Below are positions 9,279-17,911 of a DNA stretch of 64,000 nt, one piece after another (position 1 is the first letter of the stretch; every line of letters starts with the position of its first letter). A program made the translations under genes and the position numbers. Under the pieces are notes generated by a model, which had not been told where the DNA came from, did no database searches, and saw only the letters and a program-made list of their open reading frames with translations. This DNA comes from Sphingosinithalassobacter tenebrarum (GTDB lineage Bacteria > Pseudomonadota > Alphaproteobacteria > Sphingomonadales > Sphingomonadaceae), in contig NZ_CP049109.1 of NCBI RefSeq assembly GCF_011057975.1, forward strand, positions 2,821,001-2,885,000, given 5' to 3'.

Positions 9279-9292
9279 GATGCGCAAGCATC
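9279..9292. promoter_or_regulatory. small inverted repeat in divergent promoter region
   Basis: GATGC-GCAA-GCATC is a perfect 5-4-5 inverted repeat in the 195-base gap between the divergent CaiB and KstD-like genes. Its position fits an operator, but it is short, no regulator is adjacent, and chance is possible in sequence this GC-rich. Confidence 0.25.
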
Positions 9293-9368
9293 GCAAGAGG
9301 CGGTCGAAGCCGCCCGCGGCGCCCGCTAGTCTGCGAACCAAATCAAATCGAAGGATGAGGGAGCAGGA

Positions 9369-11096
9369 ATGGCCGAAACGCATGACGTGATCGTGGTGGG
9401 CTCCGGCGCGGCGGGTCTTTCCGCAGCACTGCGCGCCCGCGAACTGGGCCTCGACGTGCTGGTCGTGGAAAAGGCGCACAAGATCGGCGGCACGTCCGCC
9501 ACGTCGGGCGGCGTCGCCTGGATCCCGAACAACGGCCTGAACGGCACCACCGACACGCGCGAGGAAACGCTCGAATATCTCGACGCGGTGATCCAGGGTC
9601 CGGTCAATCGCGCCCGGCTCGAAGCCTATGTCGATACCGGCGCGGAAATGCTGAAGTTCATGGGCGATCAGGGGATCAACTTCATCCCCATGCCCTGGCC
9701 CGATTATTTCGCCGAAATGCCCGGATCGCGGATGGACCGCAGCTGCGTCCTGCCGATGTACGACGCGCGCAAGCTCGGCGACAAATTCCCGCTGGTCCGC
9801 GATCAGTATCCGCGCTTCAAGCTGTTCAACCGCTATGCGATGAACCTGGAGGAAACCTTTGCGATCGCCGCCCGCTCCAAGGGCTGGAAGCGCAAATTCG
9901 CCAAGGTGATCAGCCGCTACTGGATGGATCGCAGCACCCGCGCCTTCACCAAGCGCGACCGCAATTTCGTGTCGGGCAACGCACTGATCGGCCCGATCCT
10001 CGAAAAGCTGATCGAAAAGGGCGTCGAGATTCGCACCGAAACCGCGCTCGAAGAGCTCACCTTCACCGACGGCAAGGTATCGGGCGCCACGGTCAGCCAG
10101 TTCGGCACGAAATATGACATCGAGGCACGCCACGGTGTCGTCATCGCGGCGGGCGGCTTCGAATGGAGCCAGGAACTGCGCGACCGTTTCTATCCGGTGA
10201 AAACCTCGATCTTCTGGTCGAGCACCCCGCCGGGCGCCAATACCGGCGGCGCGCTGATCGCCGCCGAAAAGCACGGCGCGGCGACCGAACATACCGAGGA
10301 AGGCTGGTGGGCGCCGACCATGATCCTGCCCGCGCCCAGCTCGTCCAACTTCCAGGAAGTGCATCAGGCGATCTTCGACGTCGGCCGCCCCGGCGCGGTG
10401 TGCGTCAATCGCAACGGCGACCGCTTCGTCAACGAAAGCTGCAGCTATGACCGCTTCGGCGCGGGGATGGTGGCGGACCAGAAGAAAACCGGCGCCAACA
10501 CCCCCTGCTGGATGGTGTTCGACAAGGCGTTCCGCGACAAGTTCACCGCCGGCGGCATCCTTCCCACCGCGATCATGTCCGACAAGTCGATCCCGGTCGA
10601 CTGGTGGGATCATTATGTGTTCAAGGCCGATACGCCGGGCGAACTGGCGAAGAAGCTCAACCTCGATCCCGCCAAGCTGGAGGACGTGGTCAAGCGGATG
10701 AACGACTATGCCGCCAAGGGCGAGGACCCCGAATTCGGGCGCGGCAGCACCATCTACGACCAGGCGTTCGGCGATCCGACCTGCAAGCCCAATCCGGCGC
10801 TCGGCCCGATCAAGAAGGCGCCCTTCTACGCCATCCCCGTCTATCTGGGCGATCTCGGCACCAAGGGCGGGCTCAAGGCCGACGACAAGGCGCGCGTCTG
10901 CGACGGCGAAGGCAAGCCGATCCCCGGCCTCTGGGCGGCGGGCAACGCGGCGGGCAGCCCCTTCGGCCTCAACTATCCGGGTGCCGGCGGCACGATCGGT
11001 CCGGCGATGGTCTTCGGCTATATCGCCGCCAACGACATCGCCAGCCGCGCCAGCAACCGCGCCCCGGGCGAAGCGGAGCCCGCGACGGCGGAGTAA
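9369..11096 (+). CDS. KstD-like FAD-dependent oxidoreductase (3-ketosteroid delta-1-dehydrogenase / fumarate reductase family)
   Basis: This 575-residue flavoprotein has the FAD-binding GSGAAGLSAALRARELG near residue 11 and GGTSATSGGVAWIP near residue 40. FVNESCSYDRF near residue 355 and NYPGAGGTIGPA near residue 535 match the tyrosine-bearing catalytic blocks of 3-ketosteroid dehydrogenases. The family desaturates carbonyl-activated rings, usually in the cytoplasm. The ATG at 9369 follows GAGGGAGCAGGA. It is a single gene divergent from the CaiB pair. Steroid-like substrates are plausible, but the family also includes urocanate and fumarate reductases. Confidence 0.83.
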   Translation: MAETHDVIVVGSGAAGLSAALRARELGLDVLVVEKAHKIGGTSATSGGVAWIPNNGLNGTTDTREETLEYLDAVIQGPVNRARLEAYVDTGAEMLKFMGDQGINFIPMPWPDYFAEMPGSRMDRSCVLPMYDARKLGDKFPLVRDQYPRFKLFNRYAMNLEETFAIAARSKGWKRKFAKVISRYWMDRSTRAFTKRDRNFVSGNALIGPILEKLIEKGVEIRTETALEELTFTDGKVSGATVSQFGTKYDIEARHGVVIAAGGFEWSQELRDRFYPVKTSIFWSSTPPGANTGGALIAAEKHGAATEHTEEGWWAPTMILPAPSSSNFQEVHQAIFDVGRPGAVCVNRNGDRFVNESCSYDRFGAGMVADQKKTGANTPCWMVFDKAFRDKFTAGGILPTAIMSDKSIPVDWWDHYVFKADTPGELAKKLNLDPAKLEDVVKRMNDYAAKGEDPEFGRGSTIYDQAFGDPTCKPNPALGPIKKAPFYAIPVYLGDLGTKGGLKADDKARVCDGEGKPIPGLWAAGNAAGSPFGLNYPGAGGTIGPAMVFGYIAANDIASRASNRAPGEAEPATAE

Positions 11097-11117
11097 CGTC
11101 CGACCCTCCAGATACCC

Positions 11118-11210
11118 CGTCACCCCGGCCTTGATCCGGGGTCCAGCTACCTTTTCGACGCGCCGGAAGAAGGAGGAAGCTGGATCCCGGATCAAGCCCG
11201 GGATGACGGG
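11118..11210. repeat. palindromic intergenic repeat, family C
   Basis: CACCCCGGCCTTGATCCGGGG on the left and its reverse-complementary relative (GATCAAGCCCGGGATGACGG) on the right form a long stem of about 30 bases per side, including AGCTG.../...AGCTGGATCC. Similar units lie at 12355 and 50789. It follows the KstD-like gene and may double as a transcription stop. Confidence 0.8.
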
Positions 11211-11278
11211 ATACGCTTGAGGCGCAGTTGCGCACCCTCGTCCAGCGCTGCAAGATCGGCCTATCGAGAGGCTGTGGC

Positions 11279-11761
11279 ATGAGAATCATTCTGGTATTGC
11301 TGCTGGGTGCGATGGCAATCTTCTTCGCGCTCATCGGAACAATGATGCCGATAATGCTCTCCGAGCAAGCCGCGAAGGATCGCGCCTATTATCAGCAGTT
11401 TGAGCGCGCTGCAGAATATGTATCGCTGAGCGAGAATCTGCCCTCAACGGAGACGCTTCGACAGCTTTCGCTCGCTTCCGGCGGTCCCTCGATATCGTCG
11501 TCGCTTACCTTTGAGCCCATCGACTGCGCCCCCGATTTTGAAAAGGCCCCATCGGACCAGTTCGTTCTGTCATTCTGGCGGGGCGAGTGGAGCGAATGCT
11601 ATGCCTATCCGTCGGGGAAGACGACGCTTCACAGAACCACCGCCAGCTATCTTCTCTCCGGGTTCGGCATACAGATCCTGATCTGCTGGTTGCTCGCGGC
11701 AGGCGCGACCTGGGGCGCCATTCGGCTGCTTCACAAACGCATCAGATTGGCGGACGCCTAG
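11279..11761 (+). CDS. hypothetical two-helix membrane protein
   Basis: A 160-residue protein with an N-terminal hydrophobic segment (about residues 2-24, ILVLLLGAMAIFFALIG) and a second one near residues 122-142 (SGFGIQILICWLLAAGATW). The roughly 95-residue loop between them contains two cysteines (EPIDCAP and WSECYAY) and is probably periplasmic. I recognise no family. The ATG at 11279 places the hydrophobic helix at the N-terminus; an upstream in-frame start at 11228 adds an unconvincing basic leader. It is lower in GC than its neighbours and not obviously catabolic. Confidence 0.6.
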   Translation: MRIILVLLLGAMAIFFALIGTMMPIMLSEQAAKDRAYYQQFERAAEYVSLSENLPSTETLRQLSLASGGPSISSSLTFEPIDCAPDFEKAPSDQFVLSFWRGEWSECYAYPSGKTTLHRTTASYLLSGFGIQILICWLLAAGATWGAIRLLHKRIRLADA

Positions 11762-11931
11762 CAGCTCGATTTTTCGCTTTCCTACAACCAAAAGTTCCTG
11801 ATACGTTCCACATTATCCTGCCCTCTCGCGCCCGCGCGCGCAGGCGGGCGCGCCCGCGCGTGTTACGTCGCGACCCGGTGCGAACTTGGCATGGAAATGC
11901 GCGGGTTTTGCGATTTGGAGGGGATCGGGGA

Positions 11932-12336
11932 ATGGCTGCGAATCAACCGGGCGATACCGTCGAACAATTCCGCGCTGGTCTCGACGCTGCCACGCTGGCG
12001 ATGATCGACGCGCTGCGTGCGATCGTAACAACCGCGTATCCGGGGCTCGAAGAACGGATCAAGTGGAACGCGCCCAGCTTCGCCGTCGCGGGCGACGATC
12101 GCATCACCCTCGGCATCGAACGCAAGGGCGGCGTCCGCATCGTCCTCCATCGCGGCGCGGCGGCGAAGGATGTGGCGGGCTTCGCCTTCGAGGATGTCGA
12201 CGGAATCGCCAAATGGCCCGCGCCCGATCGCGGCGTGGCGACGTTCAGGACGCTCGATGCGATCGAGAGCGTATGGGAAGGGCTCACCGCGCTATGCCGG
12301 CGATGGATCGAGGTTACGCAAGACGCTCAAGATTAA
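11932..12336 (+). CDS. DUF1801-type (YdhG-like) protein
   Basis: A 134-residue protein with the DUF1801/YdhG pattern: VEQFRAGLDAATLAMIDALR, then YPGLEERIKWNAPSFAV near residue 45 and a GIERKGGVRIVLHRG strand pair. The molecular function of the family is unsettled. The start is the ATG at 11932, behind GGAGGGGATCGGGGA. It stands alone between two repeats and looks unrelated to the catabolic genes. Confidence 0.72.
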   Translation: MAANQPGDTVEQFRAGLDAATLAMIDALRAIVTTAYPGLEERIKWNAPSFAVAGDDRITLGIERKGGVRIVLHRGAAAKDVAGFAFEDVDGIAKWPAPDRGVATFRTLDAIESVWEGLTALCRRWIEVTQDAQD

Positions 12337-12354
12337 CTCGCTCCAGCGCCCACC

Positions 12355-12446
12355 GTCGCCCCTGCGAAGGCAGGGGCCTATGTCTATCCCCTCTTGGAGC
12401 ATCGCTCGCGGATAAAGAGATGGGCCCCTGCCTTCGCAGGGGCGAC
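12355..12446. repeat. palindromic intergenic repeat, family C variant
   Basis: GTCGCCCCTGCGAAGGCAGG and its near-perfect reverse complement (CCTGCCTTCGCAGGGGCGAC) bracket about 45 bases. The 'CGCGAAGGC' style of arm resembles the copy at 50789. It lies between the convergent DUF1801 and semialdehyde dehydrogenase genes. Confidence 0.78.
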
Positions 12447-12500
12447 AGGAAGAACCAGCCGGATAAAACGCACTCTAAGGTGCATTCGATGGGACGATCC

Positions 12501-13949
12501 TCAAATCCCCGACATGCAGAGATATTTCATCTCGACATAATCCTCGATGCCGTGCCGCGATCCTTCGCGGCCCATGCCCGATTCCTTGATCCCGCCGAAC
12601 GGCGCGACTTCGGTGGAGATGAGGCCGGTGTTGATGCCGACGATGCCGGTTTCCATCGCCTCGGCCACGCGCCACGCCCGCGACAGGTCGCGAGTGTAGA
12701 AATAGCCGGCGAGGCCGACTTCGGTGTCGTTCGCCATCGCCATCACTTCCTCCTCGGTCTCGAAGAAGAAGACCGGGGCGAGCGGGCCGAACGTCTCTTC
12801 GTCGGCGAGCTTCATCTCGGGCGTGCAGCCGGCGAGGACAGTCGGCTTGAAGAAGCTGTGACCCAGATCGCTGCGCTCCCCGCCGGTGATCACTTTGGCG
12901 CCCTTGGCGGTGGCGTCGGCGATATGCTCCTCGACCTTCTCGACCGCCGCTTCATCGATCAGCGGCCCCTGCTGCGTGCCTTCGGCAGTGCCGGGGCCGA
13001 CCTTGAGCGCACCGACCGCTTCGCCGAGCTTCTTCACGAACGCGTCCGCCACGCCCTTCTGCACGAAGACGCGGTTTACGCAGACGCAGGTCTGCCCACT
13101 GTTGCGGTATTTGGAGGCGATCGCGCCTTCCACCGCCGCATCCAGATCGGCGTCGTCGAAGACGATGAACGGCGCATTCCCGCCCAGCTCCATCGACAGC
13201 TTCTTCATCGTCGGCGCGCACTGCTCCATCAGCTTCTTGCCGACCTCGGTCGATCCGGTGAAGCTCAGCTTGCGCACCACCGGGCTGCTCGTCAGCTCGG
13301 CGCCGAGCACGCGCGAAGAGCCCGTCACGACATTGAACACGCCCTTGGGGATGCCCGCCCGCTCGGCCAGCACGGCGAGCGCCAGCGCGGTCAGCGGCGT
13401 CTGGCTGGCGGGCTTGCACACCATGGTACAGCCGGCGGCGAGCGCGGGGCCGGCCTTGCGCGTGATCATCGCGGCGGGGAAATTCCACGGCGTGATCGCC
13501 GCGACGACACCGACGGGCTGCTTGATCACGACGATGCGGCTGTCGGCGCGGTGGCTGGGGATCACTTCGCCGTACACGCGCTTGGCCTCTTCGGCGAACC
13601 ATTCGATGAAGGCGGCGGCATAGGCGATTTCGCCCTTGGCTTCGGTCAGCGCCTTGCCCTGTTCGCGCGTCAGGATCATCGCCAGGTCATCCTGATGCTC
13701 GATCATCAGATCGAACCAGCGGCGCAGGATGCGCGCGCGCTCGCCGGCGAGCTTCTTGCTCCATGCGGGCAGAGCCGCCTCGGCGCCCGCGATCGCCGCC
13801 TGTACCTGCCCGGCATCGAGCTGCGGCACGCTGGCCAGCGTCTCGTCGGTCGCCGGATCGGTAACGGCCAGGCTCGGCTCGCCGATCCATTCGCCGTTCA
13901 CCAGGCATTGTTCGCGCAGCAGATCGGTGTCTTTGAGGCTGATGCCCAT
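12501..13949 (-). CDS. gabD: NAD(P)-dependent succinate-semialdehyde dehydrogenase-like aldehyde dehydrogenase
   Basis: This 482-residue aldehyde dehydrogenase has the NAD-pocket PWNFP (Asn156), the general base in MELGGNAP (Glu254) and the nucleophile in NSGQTCVCVN (Cys288). The overall pattern, with IGEPSLAVTDPATDETLASVP near the start and the KESGMGREGSRHGIEDYVEMKY ending (in part), is closest to GabD-type succinate-semialdehyde dehydrogenases. It is 27 bases downstream of an acyl-CoA dehydrogenase and probably co-transcribed, so it could oxidise a carboxylic semialdehyde from chain or ring breakdown. The gene symbol is by similarity only. Confidence 0.85.
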   Translation of the reverse strand: MGISLKDTDLLREQCLVNGEWIGEPSLAVTDPATDETLASVPQLDAGQVQAAIAGAEAALPAWSKKLAGERARILRRWFDLMIEHQDDLAMILTREQGKALTEAKGEIAYAAAFIEWFAEEAKRVYGEVIPSHRADSRIVVIKQPVGVVAAITPWNFPAAMITRKAGPALAAGCTMVCKPASQTPLTALALAVLAERAGIPKGVFNVVTGSSRVLGAELTSSPVVRKLSFTGSTEVGKKLMEQCAPTMKKLSMELGGNAPFIVFDDADLDAAVEGAIASKYRNSGQTCVCVNRVFVQKGVADAFVKKLGEAVGALKVGPGTAEGTQQGPLIDEAAVEKVEEHIADATAKGAKVITGGERSDLGHSFFKPTVLAGCTPEMKLADEETFGPLAPVFFFETEEEVMAMANDTEVGLAGYFYTRDLSRAWRVAEAMETGIVGINTGLISTEVAPFGGIKESGMGREGSRHGIEDYVEMKYLCMSGI

Positions 13950-13976
13950 AAATATTCTCCAGTTCCCGCGCGGCCG

Positions 13977-15104
13977 TTACAGGCTGCGGGCAATCACAAG
14001 GCGCTGAATGTCCGACGTGCCTTCATAAATCTGGCAGACGCGAACATCGCGATAGATTTTCGCCAGCCCGAATTCCTCGAGATAGCCATAGCCGCCCAAA
14101 GTCTGGATCGCGCCGGAGACGATCGCTTCGGCGGCTTCGGACGCGAACAGCTTGGCCTGCGAGGCTTCGGTGAGGCAGGGAATTTCCGCATCCTTGAGCG
14201 CGGCCGCGTGCAGCACCAGATGCCGCGCCGCCTCCAGCCGCGTCGCCAGATCGGCGAGCCGGAAGCCGACCGCCTGATGCTCCATGATCGGCTTGCCGAA
14301 GCTCTTGCGCTCCTTGGCATAGGCGGCGGCGATTTCCAGCGCCGCCTGCGCCATGCCGACGCATTGCGCGGCGATGCCGATCCGCCCGGTTTCGAGGTTG
14401 GAGAGCGCGATACGATATCCCTGACCTTCCTCGCCGAGCATCAGTTCGTCGGGAACGAACATGTCGTCAAAGCGGATCGCGCAGGTGTCCGACGCCGCCT
14501 GCCCCATCTTGTGCTCGACCTTGTCGACCGAATAGCCCGGCGTGTCGGTGGGGACGAGGAAGGCGGAAATCCCGCGCTTGCCCGCTTCGGGGTCGGTAAC
14601 GGCGAAGACAATGGCGAGCCCGCCGATCTTGCCCGAGGTGATGAACTGCTTGGCACCGTTGAGCACCCAGCCGCCCTCGCCGCGCGTCGCGCGCGTGCGG
14701 ATCGCGGAGGCGTCGGACCCGGCATCGGTTTCGGTGAGCGCGAAGGCGCCGATCATCTTCCCCGCGATCAGATCGGGCAGGAAGCGCTGCTTCTGCGCGT
14801 CATTGCCGAGCTTCAGCAGCGCGCCGACAATCAGGCTGTTCTGGATCGAAATGATCGTCGAAAGCGCGCCGTCGGCGGCGGCGACTTCGATCAGCGCCAG
14901 CGCATAGGAAATCGTGTCGGTCGCCGCGCCGCCATAAGCCTCAGGCGCGGTCATCCCCATCAGCCCGAGCTGGGCGATTTCGGGGAACAGCCCGTCGGGA
15001 TAGCCGCCCGCGGCTTCGAATTCGGCGGTGCGCGGCTTGAGTTCGCCCTGCGCATAATCGCGCACCGCGTCGCGCACGGCGCATTGTGTTTCGTTGAGAA
15101 GCAT
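13977..15104 (-). CDS. acyl-CoA dehydrogenase (short/branched-chain type)
   Basis: This 375-residue acyl-CoA dehydrogenase shows the FAD-binding AFALTETDAGSDASAI near residue 125, ITSGKIGGLA, and the canonical catalytic block IYEGTSDIQR with Glu361. Length and motifs are typical. It oxidises an acyl-CoA to the 2,3-enoyl-CoA, passing electrons to ETF. It is first in a leftward pair with the semialdehyde dehydrogenase and divergent from a TetR gene; the palindrome at 15139-15150, 35 bases upstream of its start, is a good candidate control site. Confidence 0.93.
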   Translation of the reverse strand: MLLNETQCAVRDAVRDYAQGELKPRTAEFEAAGGYPDGLFPEIAQLGLMGMTAPEAYGGAATDTISYALALIEVAAADGALSTIISIQNSLIVGALLKLGNDAQKQRFLPDLIAGKMIGAFALTETDAGSDASAIRTRATRGEGGWVLNGAKQFITSGKIGGLAIVFAVTDPEAGKRGISAFLVPTDTPGYSVDKVEHKMGQAASDTCAIRFDDMFVPDELMLGEEGQGYRIALSNLETGRIGIAAQCVGMAQAALEIAAAYAKERKSFGKPIMEHQAVGFRLADLATRLEAARHLVLHAAALKDAEIPCLTEASQAKLFASEAAEAIVSGAIQTLGGYGYLEEFGLAKIYRDVRVCQIYEGTSDIQRLVIARSL

Positions 15105-15138
15105 CCGATTCCTGACCTAAACCCACTGGTCTATAGGT

Positions 15139-15150
15139 TACTTGCGGGTA
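15139..15150. promoter_or_regulatory. putative TetR operator O1
   Basis: TACTTGCGGGTA lies in the acyl-CoA dehydrogenase/TetR divergent promoter. It matches 10 of 12 bases of the perfect palindrome found after the TetR gene at 15860, and the common form is TACYYGCRRGTA. Both copies continue as TAT on the right. The location and partial self-complementarity suit a TetR dimer site. Confidence 0.55.
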
Positions 15151-15213
15151 TATTGCCTAACGGCCCGGTTGCGTCAATTGTGGCGCATGCCCGAATCCCT
15201 ATCAGAGGAGCGC

Positions 15214-15825
15214 ATGGACGCATCCCCCTTCCGCAGCCCCCAGGAACGTCAGGCCGAGCGCGAAAGCAAGCGCGAGGCGGTATTGCTGGCGGCGGTGCGG
15301 ATGTTCAACGCGCATGGCTTTCATGCGACGTCGCTCGACGATGTCGCGGCGAGCCTTGGCGTAAGCAAGCCGACCATCTATCACTATCTCGGCAACAAGG
15401 ATCAGGTGCTGTTCGAATGCGTGCGGCGGGGGATGAACGAGCTGCGCGAAGCGGCCGATCGCGCGCATGCGACCGACGGGACCGGGCTCGACCGGCTGCG
15501 CATGTTCCTCAACCTCTATGCCCAGATCAGCATGACCGAGTTTGGTCGCTGCGTGAACCGGACGATGGACGAAGCACTGACCCCCGAAAGCGCACGACGG
15601 TTTCGCGCGCTGAAACGCGAAGTCGATCTGGCGATGCGGGCGTTGATCGAGGAAGGCATCGCCGACGAATCGATCGCGCCATGCGACGTGCGGATGACAG
15701 CCTTCACGCTCGCGGGTGCGCTCAACTGGCCCGCGCGCTGGTACCGCCCCGAAGGCGAAGATCAGCCAGAGGCAATTGCGGCTACCATGGTGGACGTGCT
15801 GACCAACGGTCTCGCGCCCCGCTGA
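15214..15825 (+). CDS. TetR-family transcriptional regulator
   Basis: A 203-residue TetR protein. Its N-terminal helix-turn-helix at about residues 25-70 reads TSLDDVAASLGVSKPTIYHYLGNKD, followed by a variable helical ligand domain. The ATG at 15214 is preceded by AGAGGAG, which decides it over in-frame starts at 15142 and 15187. It is flanked on both sides by the TACYYGCRRGTA palindrome, so it probably represses the leftward acyl-CoA dehydrogenase pair, itself and the downstream nitronate monooxygenase-like gene. The ligand may be a pathway acyl-CoA, as for several TetR regulators of fatty acid-type catabolism. Confidence 0.88.
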   Translation: MDASPFRSPQERQAERESKREAVLLAAVRMFNAHGFHATSLDDVAASLGVSKPTIYHYLGNKDQVLFECVRRGMNELREAADRAHATDGTGLDRLRMFLNLYAQISMTEFGRCVNRTMDEALTPESARRFRALKREVDLAMRALIEEGIADESIAPCDVRMTAFTLAGALNWPARWYRPEGEDQPEAIAATMVDVLTNGLAPR

Positions 15826-15859
15826 GCCGATATCGCCATTTGCGGTGCTGGCGCGATGC

Positions 15860-15871
15860 TACTCGCGAGTA
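15860..15871. promoter_or_regulatory. putative TetR operator O2
   Basis: TACTCGCGAGTA is a perfect 12-base palindrome 44 bases before the nitronate monooxygenase-like gene. It is almost identical to the site at 15139-15150, and both are followed by TAT. It is the strongest candidate recognition site for the TetR protein encoded between them. Confidence 0.6.
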
Positions 15872-15893
15872 TATAGGCGACCGCCAAGTTTGA

Positions 15894-16892
<999 letters not shown>

Positions 16893-16903
16893 CCCGGTCC
16901 ACC

Positions 16904-17118
16904 CGTTGGTGCTGAGCCTGTCGAAGCACCGTTCTTTCTTGTCAAATCTGGCGAGAAGAAGAACCGCAGTTCGACAAGCTCAGTGCGAACGCATGTGGGG
17001 GCTCGATCGTCACCCTGAACTCGTTTCAGGGTCCACTTCTTCACTTGCGCGGACGGCGCTTTTTGCACGGTGGATGCTGAACCAAGCCCGTCCTGAACTT
17101 CTCGAAGGGTTCAGCATG
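16904..17118. repeat. composite palindromic repeat region
   Basis: Two nested elements lie side by side. The left one pairs GAGCCTGTCGAAGCACCGTTCTT with AAGAACCGCAGTTCGACAAGCTC (in part). The right one pairs CACCCTGAACTCGTTTCAGGG with a TGCTGAACC...GGTTCAGCATGG arm, a family A variant containing CTTCTCGAAGGG. It fills the gap between the convergent nitronate monooxygenase-like and GntR genes. Confidence 0.7.
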
Positions 17119-17141
17119 GCGGAAGCAAAAGGGAAGCGTCC

Positions 17142-17852
17142 CTATTGCGAACCGCCCACCATCTTTCGCACCGCAGCCCCCAGCGCGGTCACATAAGCCC
17201 GCCCCGCCGCCTCGGCCTGCGCGGCATCGCCTGCCGCCGCCGCCTGCACCACGTTGCGCAGGTCGCCCACCTGCGCCGCACGGCTCGATTCGACGCGATA
17301 TTGCGCGTGGAGGATGTGGATCCCCAGCGCTGGAAACATCCGCTGCAATTCGCGATTGCCGCCGATCTCCAGGATTGCACCGTAGAAATGCCGCCGCGCC
17401 CGCGAAAACGCGCCCGGGGTGTCGTCGGTCAGCGCCGCCTGCATCGCGTCGAGCGCCGCGCGCAGCCGCGGGCGATCCTCGCGAGTCATGCTGGCAGCCG
17501 CAGCCCGCGCGGCGAGGCCGATCACACGCTCGGCCACGTCGAGCACTTCGAGCGCTTCTTCTCCTTCGAGCAGCCGGATCGCGGGCGAGCGATGCCGCGT
17601 GACATCGATCACGCCCTGCGCCGAAAGCCACTGGATCGCCTCGCGAACGGCATTGCGGCCGACGCCGAATCGGCTTGCCAATTCGGTCTCCACCAGCCGC
17701 TGGCCGGGGACAAACCGCCCCTCCTCCAGCCCGCGCATGATCCCGCGCGTGACCGTGCGTGCAGCGCTGGCTCCGCCTGCCCCGCGCTTGCCCGAACTCG
17801 CCGCGATTTCACTTGATTGTTCCACAATCTCGTTCCACTCACTTGTCGACAC
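17142..17852 (-). CDS. GntR-family (FadR/FCD subfamily) transcriptional regulator
   Basis: A 236-residue regulator with an N-terminal winged helix, PGQRLVETELASRFGVGRNAVREAIQWLSAQG at about residues 50-81 (quoted in part by position), and a C-terminal FCD helical ligand domain. The chosen start is GTG at 17852; a second in-frame GTG ten codons later is also possible. The FadR-type site TTGTTCCACAA lies at the start of the gene, which suggests autoregulation and control of the divergent crotonase/aldo-keto reductase pair. Confidence 0.86.
   Translation of the reverse strand: MSTSEWNEIVEQSSEIAASSGKRGAGGASAARTVTRGIMRGLEEGRFVPGQRLVETELASRFGVGRNAVREAIQWLSAQGVIDVTRHRSPAIRLLEGEEALEVLDVAERVIGLAARAAAASMTREDRPRLRAALDAMQAALTDDTPGAFSRARRHFYGAILEIGGNRELQRMFPALGIHILHAQYRVESSRAAQVGDLRNVVQAAAAGDAAQAEAAGRAYVTALGAAVRKMVGGSQ
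17815..17829. promoter_or_regulatory. putative FadR-type GntR operator
   Basis: GATTGT-TCC-ACAATC is a perfect 6-3-6 inverted repeat. Its core TTGTTCCACAA fits the TNGTNNNACNA consensus of the FadR subfamily of GntR regulators exactly. A second TTGT...ACAA pair lies 16 bases to the right. It overlaps the first codons of the GntR gene and precedes the divergent crotonase gene. Confidence 0.55.
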
Positions 17853-17911
17853 AATGCTATGCGCCTTTCGCGCGCCAGCGACAAGCCGGCCCGATCAAAT
17901 AGGAGTGAGAC

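Noticed and set aside
11886..15893. A 1335-codon open frame on the plus strand
   Set aside because: It lies antisense to the semialdehyde and acyl-CoA dehydrogenase genes, is extremely Arg/Ala/Gly/His-rich and has no family motifs. It is a by-product of third-position GC bias.
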